47,521 nucleotides of DNA, taken from contig NZ_LOBC01000030.1 of assembly GCF_001583695.1 (NCBI RefSeq), positions 1-47,521 of the forward strand. Reading direction: 5' to 3'. The notes under the pieces are model-generated. The model searched no databases. It was not told where the DNA came from and was given only the letters and a program-made list of their open reading frames with translations. Positions 35,815-43,488 of the stretch are shown here, piece by piece. The position numbers were made by a program, and so were the translations under genes. Within the stretch, counting starts at the first letter, position 1. Every line of letters begins with the position of its first letter. Source of the DNA: Bacillus wiedmannii. Its GTDB lineage: Bacteria > Bacillota > Bacilli > Bacillales > Bacillaceae_G.

Positions 35815-36458
35815 ATTTGTGCATTCCACTCTTTCATAAATTGTTCAATAAACTGTTCCATATAACGATGACGAACTTCAGCCTCTTGTTTTGCTGCGTT
35901 CGTGTTCATTAAGTCTTTTAGTTTCAAAAGTTTTTCATAAAAATGATTTAAAGATGGATCGTTATTTTTTCTATATTCATCTTTCGTCATCACTTCACGT
36001 GGAGGAATAGTTGGATCATACATTAATCTCCCTTTCGCTCCACCATACGCAAATGTGCGAGCTATTCCAATTGCTCCAAGAGCGTCTAAGCGATCCGCAT
36101 CTTGAACAAGCTTCCCTTCAAGTGAATCCACTTTACCGCCATGACCACCTTTATAAGACATATTGGCAATGATATGAAGAACATGTTTACTTTCCTCTGC
36201 TTCAACATGTAACTCTTCTAACCAATCAGAAACTTTTTTCATTCCTGCTTCTTCACTTTCATTTAACTTCTCATCTGCCACATCGTGAAGTAATGCTGCC
36301 ATTTCAATTATAAAACGATTTCCCCCTTCTTGCTCGGATAAAGAAATCGCCAGTTTATGTACGCGTTCAATATGATACCAATCATGCCCACTCGCATCTT
36401 TTTCTAAAATATGTTTTACAAAAGTAATTGTTTTTTGAATCTTTTCTTGTTTTGTCAT
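35811..36458 (-). CDS. ypgQ: HD-domain phosphohydrolase (YpgQ-like)
   Basis: 215 residues with the HD metal-binding pattern: H in HDWYHIERV (about 24-32), HD in ALLHDVADE (about 57-65) and D in VQDADRLDALGAIG (about 118-131). Similar to B. subtilis YpgQ, a nucleotide pyrophosphohydrolase or phosphatase of HD type. It overlaps the ABC-F gene start by 4 bp, so the two are translationally coupled. The order near brxA, ypiP and cvfC mirrors the B. subtilis ypg/yph region. Confidence 0.88.
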   Translation of the reverse strand: MTKQEKIQKTITFVKHILEKDASGHDWYHIERVHKLAISLSEQEGGNRFIIEMAALLHDVADEKLNESEEAGMKKVSDWLEELHVEAEESKHVLHIIANMSYKGGHGGKVDSLEGKLVQDADRLDALGAIGIARTFAYGGAKGRLMYDPTIPPREVMTKDEYRKNNDPSLNHFYEKLLKLKDLMNTNAAKQEAEVRHRYMEQFIEQFMKEWNAQI

Positions 36459-36567
36459 TTTATCTTCACCCAGTTACTTATTGTAACACGCCCGCATTTT
36501 TTCATCACATATTTTCTTGTCCGCCCATACACTGGGTGGTAGGCATCATCATGAAGGAGGAATAAAT

Positions 36568-37299
36568 ATGTTCTATAATAATCAACCGCCTTATCCACAA
36601 CAACCATTTTACCCTCAGCAACAGGACCAAAGATACACAGAACAATATGAAGAACAAGAGCTACAAGAGCAACACTATGAACAAAATCCATACGCATCAC
36701 AACAAAACCAAGAAGCTAATCATCAACAAAATTCATTCGACACACGTCCAAATTATGAATATCCTCAAAACCCATATGCAGCACCGCAAAATCAAGAACA
36801 ACAATTTCAACAAAATCCATACGTAGCACCACAAAATCAAGAACAACAATTTCAACAAAATCCATATGCAACTCAGCCGCAAATGCACCAACCAAACTAT
36901 GACGCGCGTGTTTCACCACCGGCACCTCAAACAATCGATCCAACACAACCACAAATTTTACCACCAGGACCAACACTCGATATTACACAACCGCAAATCT
37001 TACCACCAGGACCAACATTTGATATCACACAGCCTCAAATCTTACCGCCTGGACCAATTACAGAACCAACGCAACAACAAATTCAACAAGTTGTCGGTAC
37101 ACAGTTTTTACCTTTAAAGAAACCTGTACTAGATTTCGTAAAACCTTGGGTAGATTACGGTTTAAATGAAGCAAAACATACATCACACAAACATGCTTTA
37201 ACAGAAGTTGCTGCGATTATGTTTTTAGTTGGGAAAGGATTCAACCCGACGATTGCACATTATATTGTAGAATCTTGGGAGAAGAATGAGCAGTTTTAG
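36568..37299 (+). CDS. Gln/Pro-rich repeat protein of unknown function
   Basis: 243 residues from ATG at 36568 (AAGGAGGAATAAAT upstream). Residues 1-40 are Gln/Tyr/Pro rich. Then about 15-residue repeats QNPYAAPQNQEQQF occur in two close copies plus degenerate ones, followed by three 14-residue units TQPQILPPGPT(L/F)DI. The last 75 residues form a compact, probably helical domain (LPLKKPVLDFVKPWVDYGLNEAKH... to the end). No signal peptide or membrane segment. Low-complexity N-terminus with a folded tail recalls spore coat or cell-surface assembly proteins, but I do not recognise the family. Confidence 0.75.
   Translation: MFYNNQPPYPQQPFYPQQQDQRYTEQYEEQELQEQHYEQNPYASQQNQEANHQQNSFDTRPNYEYPQNPYAAPQNQEQQFQQNPYVAPQNQEQQFQQNPYATQPQMHQPNYDARVSPPAPQTIDPTQPQILPPGPTLDITQPQILPPGPTFDITQPQILPPGPITEPTQQQIQQVVGTQFLPLKKPVLDFVKPWVDYGLNEAKHTSHKHALTEVAAIMFLVGKGFNPTIAHYIVESWEKNEQF
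36766..37060 (+). repeat. In-frame tandem repeats in the Gln/Pro-rich gene
   Basis: A 45-bp unit (coding QNPYAAPQNQEQQFQ) is repeated at about 36768-36868 with near-identity. A 42-bp unit (coding TQPQILPPGPTLDI) is repeated three times at about 36940-37060. Both are multiples of three, so copy number can change without frameshift. Confidence 0.8.
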
Positions 37300-37330
37300 G
37301 GTTGTTTATTTGCTAAAACATAAAAAATAT

Positions 37331-37375
37331 AAAAGTGCCAAATCCCTTATATCACAAGGGGTCTGGCACTTTTTA
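37331..37375 (+). terminator. Terminator after the Gln/Pro-rich gene
   Basis: AAAAGTGCCA and TGGCACTTTT pair, with inner CCC/GGG extension, followed by T-run. The gene stop is 32 bp upstream. Confidence 0.85.
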
Positions 37376-37601
37376 GTATCCAGAATAAAGTTTATTAGAA
37401 TAATTATTTTTATGGATTTTCATACTTTTTTATATAATACGTGAACAAAATGTGAGCAAATATGTGAACATAAACGGCACACGAAACGCCTTTACTATTT
37501 TGAATTTCATATCAGGGCAAACCATTTACTTTAACTTTTAGATTCACAGTAAACCCTAATTCTTCATCATCCAAAGTATGTCTAAACTTGGGCATACTTT
37601 T
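37376..37601. other. Probable prophage/chromosome junction region
   Basis: No gene. From 37441 three imperfect direct repeats of GTGA(A/G)CAAAT occur every 11-12 bp (37441, 37452, 37464), as in phage arm-type integrase sites. A short hairpin AAAGTATG...CATACTTT (37573-37600) may end the lysin transcript. The attachment core could not be defined because the other end was not identified. Confidence 0.4.
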
Positions 37602-38126
37602 TCACTTCATATATACGTAGACTTCACATGCAGTTACATAGTATATTTTCCCTTGGCTGTTGTGTACTTTATATTGCGGTGAGCCATTAACACTTATTTT
37701 GGCATCGATAATGAAACCAAGTCCTTCATCTACAGTTCCAGCTACATCTTTATCAGACCAAGAAGCAGAATCATAGAAGCGAAGGTTGTCCACTTTAGAA
37801 ACAACGCGTTTTCCTACTTCAGAACTTGTAGCAGAAGTTTGTTCCCCTTGATATTTAATGTAGGATGGATTGTTATAAATCCATTGATTACCACCAAGAT
37901 TTAACCAATCACCTTGTTTTCCCCACACTTGATAGGATTCATCTTTACTTAATTGACGGATAATACCGTAATTTGTTGATGGTCCATTTCTAAGGTTTAC
38001 ATTATATCCATCGATATAAGCAAGCCCTGTTGTCCATGTTACGTTTTGAGAAGGTTCTTGTGGTTTTGGTTTAACTGTAACTGTTTCGCCTTCATACGCC
38101 TTTTGTACTATCTTCTGATTCCGCAA
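37602..38126 (-). pseudogene. C-terminal SH3-domain fragment of a phage endolysin
   Basis: 174 codons with no good start or ribosome site (opening TTG lies inside the XkdF gene). The segment KPKPQEPSQNVTWTTGLAYIDGYNVNLRNGPSTNYGIIRQLSKDESYQVWGKQG, named here by its start and end, is a bacterial SH3 (SH3b) cell-wall-binding domain with the usual VNLRNGPSTNY core. A second, weaker wall-binding module follows to the C-terminus. The catalytic amidase half is missing. It is joined in a different frame to the end of the XkdF-like gene, so a deletion removed everything between. Probably not expressed as an active lysin. Confidence 0.7.
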
Positions 38127-38874
38127 TGGTATAACCGCCCTTAATAGATGAAAGTATGTCCTTCATATCGTCAAGAGCAGCTGCCATACGGTCGATATCG
38201 GGATTACTTTCCCAAATCTCCCAATAGAACACATCTTCAAATAAATTAAAAACAGCCCGTAAATCACGCTTTTGTTTTTCATCAATAAAGCGGTCTTTAA
38301 CTTCGCCTTTTTTAATTTCGTGTTTTTCACCTTTGACGAAATCTAGCATTTTTCGAATGAGACTTTTATCTTCATGAGTAAAATCATCTGCCTTCGCAAT
38401 TTCTACACGTTCAGCAAATCCCCCCATTGAAAACCCTGTAATATCGCCTTTCTTTACTTGTTCCCATGTTTCTTCATCGTCGACGCGGACTGTCATAAGC
38501 CAGGTACCAGCTGTTACCTCTTGATCGCCAACCATCATATCGCTTTTAGCAATCCAGTTTTCGACGACAGTACCTTTACCAGCTATTTCATCATGCTGCT
38601 TATCGATATGTTGGTAATTTTCCATAAAAGTATATGCAGCCTTTTCTATCTCTTCTGCAGTCATCATGTCATCGTGACTATCTTCAACAAGCGGTTCATA
38701 TACTACACCTGTAATAAGCTGCTTCTCTTCCTCTGTTTTAAGGATTGGGATCTGTTTTGATATATTTGGTTGTTTAGCAGCTTCGCTTTTCATGATGGCA
38801 AATTGACGACCATTAGCTCCCTTTGTAACTAGGGAAACATAGCTAATATTAGCGTTTTTCAGTTCATATGCCAT
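38092..38874 (-). CDS. XkdF-like phage prohead protease/scaffold protein
   Basis: 260 residues. The first half matches the XkdF-type putative serine protease domain of PBSX-like phages: VSLVTKGANGRQFAIMKS, then GVVYEPLVEDSHDD and QHIDKQHDEIAGKGTVVENWI with the catalytic-type His, and DITGFSMGGFAE. The C-terminal half is charged and helical, as in scaffold-fused proteases. It likely matured procapsids. The last residues (TIAESEDSTKGV) overlap the deletion junction with the lysin fragment, so the natural C-terminus may be altered. Ribosome site AAGGAGGTAAA. Preceded by a 31-bp hairpin. Confidence 0.8.
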   Translation of the reverse strand: MAYELKNANISYVSLVTKGANGRQFAIMKSEAAKQPNISKQIPILKTEEEKQLITGVVYEPLVEDSHDDMMTAEEIEKAAYTFMENYQHIDKQHDEIAGKGTVVENWIAKSDMMVGDQEVTAGTWLMTVRVDDEETWEQVKKGDITGFSMGGFAERVEIAKADDFTHEDKSLIRKMLDFVKGEKHEIKKGEVKDRFIDEKQKRDLRAVFNLFEDVFYWEIWESNPDIDRMAAALDDMKDILSSIKGGYTIAESEDSTKGV

Positions 38875-38898
38875 TGTTTTACCTCCTTCCCTATAAAT

Positions 38899-38970
38899 AT
38901 TGGGGTTCCACTGTCAAAACGCATAGCAGCCAATTTAAAGCTGTATACGTTTTGACGATGAAACCCCAAT
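38899..38970. repeat. Long imperfect hairpin between head gene and XkdF gene
   Basis: Left arm 38899-38930 and right arm 38940-38970 pair over about 31 positions with only three short mismatched or wobble spots and one unpaired base, around loop CAATTTAAA. Cores are ATTGGGGTT/AACCCCAAT and GTCAAAACG/CGTTTTGAC. No T-run follows, so it is not a standard terminator. Confidence 0.85.
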
Positions 38971-38987
38971 CAGATAGGTGTATTTTA

Positions 38988-41104
38988 TTACTCTTCTGAA
39001 ATCATAGTGCAACGGCAATGCGGATGAGCTGGTGGGCACATCTTTCCATTACTAAATAGATCATCAATATCTACCGTTTCCCCATGTAAACCACCACATT
39101 CTTTACAAACACGCTCGTCATTTCCTGTAAGCCATGTTTTCTTGTTTCTATTTGCACCCTTATAAGCAATTAAATTGCCGTAATTCATTGCATATGTTAT
39201 TTCTGTACGTGCAATCATCATTGCTCTGTAGTTACTCGCTTCAGACATTACATCTGCAATAGAAACACTTAATGCATCGACACCCATTCCCTCACTAAGA
39301 TTCTTTAACATCGTTTCTCTTAATCTATCTTTAGTAGTTTCATGGATTCCCTTTGCTAATTCAAATGCATAAGCAGCAACCCATTTTGCAGCGACGTCAC
39401 CAATTGGATCTAATACCATCCAGGTTAAACCGTTTGATACAATAGTACTCTGTACAAACTCTGTTACATCATCCTGTAGCGTAGCAGTGACTTCATCGAC
39501 AAACATTTTTCGTTCCTCATCCCAATCGACACTATCAAGAAATTCATCAACTTCTGCTTCTGTAATCACAAGATCAATCTCTTCATCTGCTTTATTAATA
39601 CGAATTACGGGAAGCAGGTTTAAGAGCCGCTTTCCCTGCTCTGAAAAAAATCAGCTACCTTCTTTTGCATAGCTTTCTCTATTTCTTCATGCTTTTCTCT
39701 AAATGTATTAATAGCAATTAAGTTATCTTGTTTATCATCTGCAGCTTTTGCAATCTGCTCTACTTGAGAAACAGTTTGACTGCCTTCAAAGAATGTATCC
39801 CCATCTGCTACTGGTTCATAACCTACTACTTTATGAGATTCATTCCTTGTTAATATACGTTTCTCATAACCATCAGCCGCATATTGCATATCTGCTTCAC
39901 GATCATCTGTATCAATTTCGTTTAATTTAAAATACCAATCTAAACCACCTAATATTTCAGCGAATACACGGAACAATTGATTATTCAATCGATGTTCTAA
40001 TATTTCTTGCCCAGGCTCAATAATAGAACGCTTGTACATCTCATTCATTTCCTTAGCAGTTGTTTGTCCTAATGAACCTGTCATAGCCCAACCGATACGA
40101 TAAGGTGGTACACGATAGGCCACACATATCTCCATTGCGCTATCCTGCTTATATAAACGGAAACTACCTTCTTTTACGTCTGGACGGACTGACTTTTTCT
40201 AACCTAACTTTTGCTCCTGGCGGTACAGGAACAACGGCCAACTTGTGATGCTCTCCTTTTGTTTCTGCAGAGAAGAACTCTTTTAACTCGTTTTCTGTTC
40301 CATCATCTATTTCATCGACGCCCTCAAGAAATAACAAAGCATCTGGGATAGTCTTACCCGTGAAAAAGTTAATATCGTAATCTCTCACTGCTTGAGATCC
40401 AACTATTGAGCCAATAGAACTAACGTAATTAGGTATCCCATAATAAGAAGAACGAGAACCGAATTTACGAATAACAATAACTTCACCGGCTTTTTCTGTT
40501 CCATTTTCCGCGATATCCTCCGCTCCTAAAGGGCGACCATCAACAAGGCTATAATCATCTGGATAACCGAATTTTTTAAACCATCGTTCTTTGTTACTTA
40601 CGATTTGAGCAAAACGTACTTTATCTTTATGAGCACGTACTGTATGAGCTGGAATATGGTAAAGTTTTGACGGTTCATCTTTGTTATTCCGAACAACCTC
40701 GATAATACCCCAGCCAACTGTTTCATAATCATCCCATACGGCCCTTATAATCTCTGCGCTTGTCATTTTTGGATTACAATTACGCATGAATTCTTTTAAT
40801 CTTTTATATTGCTCTTGGTTTGCTTCTTTCACTTCTTCAAAAGGAGCAAAGTCGAAACCAACACCCGCAATATCATCGACTTGTGCGCTAATACAAGCAG
40901 AATGGAATGGATTGGATTACTTTCCTTTATTTCCAGCAGTACTGACATATCATAAGGAGGTATAATTAATCCCTTATCACCATATATTTGCGCGAATGGG
41001 TCAACCGCCATTTGCTTACTGTTGTCTTCCTTATTCTTCGGATCATCTGCAGCTTTATTAATACCAAATACTTTTACATTCTTAATTGTCTTCTTATCGC
41101 TCAT
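38988..41104 (-). pseudogene. Phage portal protein fused to MuF-type head protein, four reading-frame pieces
   Basis: Starts at ATG 41104 (GAAAGGAGG upstream), MSDKKTIKNVKVFG. Frame breaks: duplicated GAATG at 40900-40909, duplicated GGAC at 40182-40189, and an A7 run (T7 on the coding strand) at 39644-39650. Undoing the two duplications and adding one T restores a single frame of about 700 codons. The portal part includes GWGIIEVVRNN and VAYRVPPYRIGWAMTGSLGQTTAKE. The C-terminal 190 residues carry the Mu F motif ARTEITYAMNYGNLIAYKGA and CKECGGLHGE...CPPAHPHCRC. PBSX/SPP1-type function: DNA entry and minor head protein. Not functional as read. Confidence 0.85.
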
Positions 41105-41129
41105 ATCGTTTATGTGTCCTCCTTTCTTC

Positions 41130-41185
41130 TATTAGGGGCACCGCCACATCGCTATCAAGTTAAGAAACACATTCTTCCCCAAAAC
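41130..41185. repeat. Left target duplication and terminal inverted repeat
   Basis: TATTA (41130-41134) is followed by the inverted repeat 41135-41185 that mirrors 42112-42162. Confidence 0.8.
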
Positions 41186-41218
41186 GATAAAAATGAACTT
41201 CGGTGCTATAAAAAACAC

Positions 41219-41245
41219 ACAATAGTAAAAAGTTAGCATATAATA
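41219..41245 (+). promoter_or_regulatory. Sigma-K-like promoter of the collagen-like gene
   Basis: AC (41219-41220), 16-nt spacer, CATATAATA (41237-41245) matches the AC-N16-CATANNNTA pattern of late mother-cell sigma-K promoters, the expected timing for exosporium genes. It lies inside the mobile cassette. Confidence 0.55.
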
Positions 41246-41319
41246 TAGTGATGAATAGATTTCATGTAAGGTAACTGCTTATATTCCTATAACAAAATAT
41301 ACCCATAGGAGGTAGTTAT

Positions 41320-42000
41320 ATGTTTGATAAAAATCAAATACTTCAAGCTAATGCATTGAATCCAAATTTAATTGGTCCTACACTTCCCCCAATTCCCCCA
41401 TTTACTTTACCAACAGGAGCAACTGGCCCAACGGGAGGGACAGGCCCAACGGGAGCAACTGGCCCAACAGGAGCAACTGGCCCAACGGGAGCAACTGGCC
41501 CAACGGGAGCAACTGAAAGTTGTCTTTGTGATTGCTGCGTTTTACCTATGCAGAACGTTTTACAACAACTTATTGGGGAAACAGTAATTCTTGGCACTAT
41601 TGCAGACGCGCCCAACGTCCCCCCTCTTTTCTTTTTATTTACTATCACTTCCGTAAATGATTTTTTAGTTACAGTTACAGATGGTATCACATCCTTTGTG
41701 GTCAATATTTCTGATGTAACAGGGGTAGGATTTTTACCACCAGGGCCATCTATAATATTACTTCCACCTGTAGACTCAGGATGCGAATGTGATTGTCGTG
41801 AACGACCAATTAGGGAATTACTAGATACGCTTATTGGTTCTACAGTGAATCTTTTAGCAAGTACTGGTTCTACTGCAGCAAATTTTAACGTGGAACAAAC
41901 AGGTCTTGGTATTGTTCTAGGTACTTTACCTATAAATCCAACTACAATCGTTAGGTTTGCTATTTCAACCTGCAAAATTACAGCTGTGAACATTCTATAA
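41320..42000 (+). CDS. Collagen-like exosporium protein (BclA-type leader)
   Basis: 226 residues, ribosome site GGAGGTAGTTAT. The N-terminal [18 protein letters not shown] (about 11-28) is the exosporium-targeting leader of BclA-like proteins. Residues about 33-65 are eleven GXX triplets, mainly GAT/GPT, a short collagen-like stalk with Thr for glycosylation. The rest is two related Cys-rich modules: [22 protein letters not shown] and [22 protein letters not shown] are aligned repeats separated by a beta-rich stretch. It should be displayed on the spore surface. It lies inside a prophage on the opposite strand to phage genes, within a transposon-like cassette. Confidence 0.9.
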   Translation: MFDKNQILQANALNPNLIGPTLPPIPPFTLPTGATGPTGGTGPTGATGPTGATGPTGATGPTGATESCLCDCCVLPMQNVLQQLIGETVILGTIADAPNVPPLFFLFTITSVNDFLVTVTDGITSFVVNISDVTGVGFLPPGPSIILLPPVDSGCECDCRERPIRELLDTLIGSTVNLLASTGSTAANFNVEQTGLGIVLGTLPINPTTIVRFAISTCKITAVNIL

Positions 42001-42062
42001 AATTTAGAGATGTATGATACAAAATAGCACCAAATGCCCATCAACCTAACATTTTGAAGTAT

Positions 42063-42121
42063 CCCCAAAACAAAAAATTGTACATTTTCACCTGAGGATG
42101 CCAATTTTCTTGTTTTTGGGG
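42063..42121 (+). terminator. Hairpin downstream of the collagen-like gene
   Basis: CCCCAAAACAA...AATTG (42063-42080) pairs with CCAATTTTCTTGTTTTTGGGG (42102-42121) around a 21-nt loop. It probably ends the collagen-gene transcript and shares its right arm with the inner part of the right inverted repeat. Confidence 0.6.
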
Positions 42122-42167
42122 TATTTGCTTTTCTTAGCTTGATAGGTATGTGGCGATACCTCTATTA
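42112..42167. repeat. Right terminal inverted repeat and target duplication
   Basis: Inverted repeat 42112-42162 followed by the direct repeat TATTA (42163-42167). It mirrors 41135-41185. Confidence 0.8.
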
Positions 42168-42206
42168 ATAAAAAGCAAATGAAATAGCCGAACAATTTAT
42201 ACCCGA

Positions 42207-43488
42207 CTACATTCTTTTAACCTTTCCACCCATAACGACTTTACGTTTACTCATATCGTCCTCACATGCATAACGAGTCATATCGATACTATGATTATCT
42301 TTATCTTGTAATCTATTTTTAGGATTACCGTCTTTATCAACTTCATAATCAATATTCTCGAATTCACCTGCAGTTTTCGGACAACGTTTAGGGTCGATTA
42401 TGATTTCCACTAAATCATCTAGCCATTTTTCCCCGTATTCAACGGAACCAGGACCTTTAACTGCACCTTTTATTTTCTTAATATCATGATCGTTTTTCAT
42501 TTCATCAATTGACTTTGGTTCCGATGAATCGGCAATTATCTCGACGTCATCCCAACCGAGTTGTTTAATCTTTTCAGCTAAGGAACGGTTACTGATTTTA
42601 ACGCCATGTATTTCACCGAATATATAAAGCTTTCTGCGCGTTTTATCATAATGCATACGGCCAAAAGACAGCGCGTCATTCCCATAACCCCAGTCAATCC
42701 CTTGACGTATATTATCAAATGTTTTAATTTCTTTATCTGTAATACGTCTGAATGTGAGATTACTAAATGGAACAACGCCACTGCCTGTCGGTTTCCCTTC
42801 ATATTCATGTTCATATTGCTGTGGTTTAAGTCTTTTTGTTTCTTCTGCTTCTTCCACGAACTGCTTAGAAATATGAGGATTATCATGATATGTACTATGA
42901 TGTACAAATGTATTCTTTGGCTTGAATTGCGTTTCAAACTTCTTATTAACCCAGGACTGTTTTCTCTTCGGTGGTTTATACGAGTAATACATTTTATATC
43001 GCAGTCCATTCGGTAATTCTTTACGCAAAATAGACTTCTCTATTGTAGAAACATCTTCTTCTAATTTAAATTCGGCCAACTCTTCAAACCATGCAATAGC
43101 AACTGGATACTTCGCTATTTTAATAGATTTGATTTTTGCAGGGTCATCAGCACCACGGAATATCATTTTGTTTCCACGCGGTTTATAAATGATTTCCATC
43201 GGACTTTCTTTAAAACGAAATAAATGCTCTACACCTAAGATTTCTATCGCTTCTTTTATTTGCTCATAGCAGGATTCCCTTATTGTATCCTTTACTTTAC
43301 GTATACAAAGAACCGTAATAGGAAACTGAATAAGGTCCATCCATAACGATACAAATGGATATATCAGTAGATTTACCCGAACCACGACCGCCCTTACAAA
43401 CGATTTTTAATATAGATTCACATTTACGGGCTAACCAAACTTGATGAAATGCTGGTGGAAGTATTTCATCTATTTGCTTTTTAGACAT
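42207..43488 (-). pseudogene. Phage terminase large subunit (PBSX type), frameshifted
   Basis: The N-terminal piece (43488 to 43297) contains Walker A KGGRGSGKST. The remaining 370 codons (from about 43340 to 42207) contain the ATPase acidic pair AWFEELAEF and the nuclease-domain IDWGYGNDALSF. The two frames join at VMD, where CCAT is duplicated (CCATCCAT, 43337-43344); removing one copy gives VMDLIQFPITVLCIRK in frame. Family: PBSX/SPP1 large terminase, the packaging motor and nuclease. It overlaps terS by 8 bp. As read, the ATPase is severed, so packaging is lost. Confidence 0.9.

Larger units (their letters stand above)
41135..42162. mobile_element. Non-autonomous Tn3-like cassette carrying an exosporium gene
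   Basis: The left end GGGGCACCGCCACAT (41135 on) and the inverted right end GAGGTATCGCCACAT (reading in from 42162) match at 27 of 33 positions, and share CCCCAAAA further in, over about 51 bp. Exact 5-bp direct repeats TATTA flank both ends (41130-41134 and 42163-42167). GGGG ends, an inner TAAG and 5-bp duplications are Tn3-family traits, though the classical 38-bp repeat would be 8 bp longer. No transposase or resolvase lies inside; only the collagen-like gene. Inserted between terL and portal. Confidence 0.8.

Noticed and set aside
36455-36976. Minus-strand ORFs over the Gln/Pro-rich gene
   Set aside because: Mirror of low-complexity coding sequence; no start signals and hydrophobic low-complexity product.
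41409-41515. Short tandem repeats as a possible CRISPR array
   Set aside because: They encode GAT/GPT collagen triplets in frame with no spacers.
41343-42104. 253-codon minus-strand ORF across the collagen-like gene
   Set aside because: It is the antisense of the GXX repeats (rich in VAPVGP) with no ribosome site; the plus-strand gene has leader, SD and promoter.
41147-42150. Cassette ends taken as IS231-type CAT termini
   Set aside because: The inverted repeat continues outward to GGGG/CCTC, and exact TATTA duplications flank those outer ends, not the CAT positions.
42578-43016. ORFs of about 140 codons on both strands inside terL
   Set aside because: Alternative frames of the terminase gene with no ribosome sites or recognisable domains.
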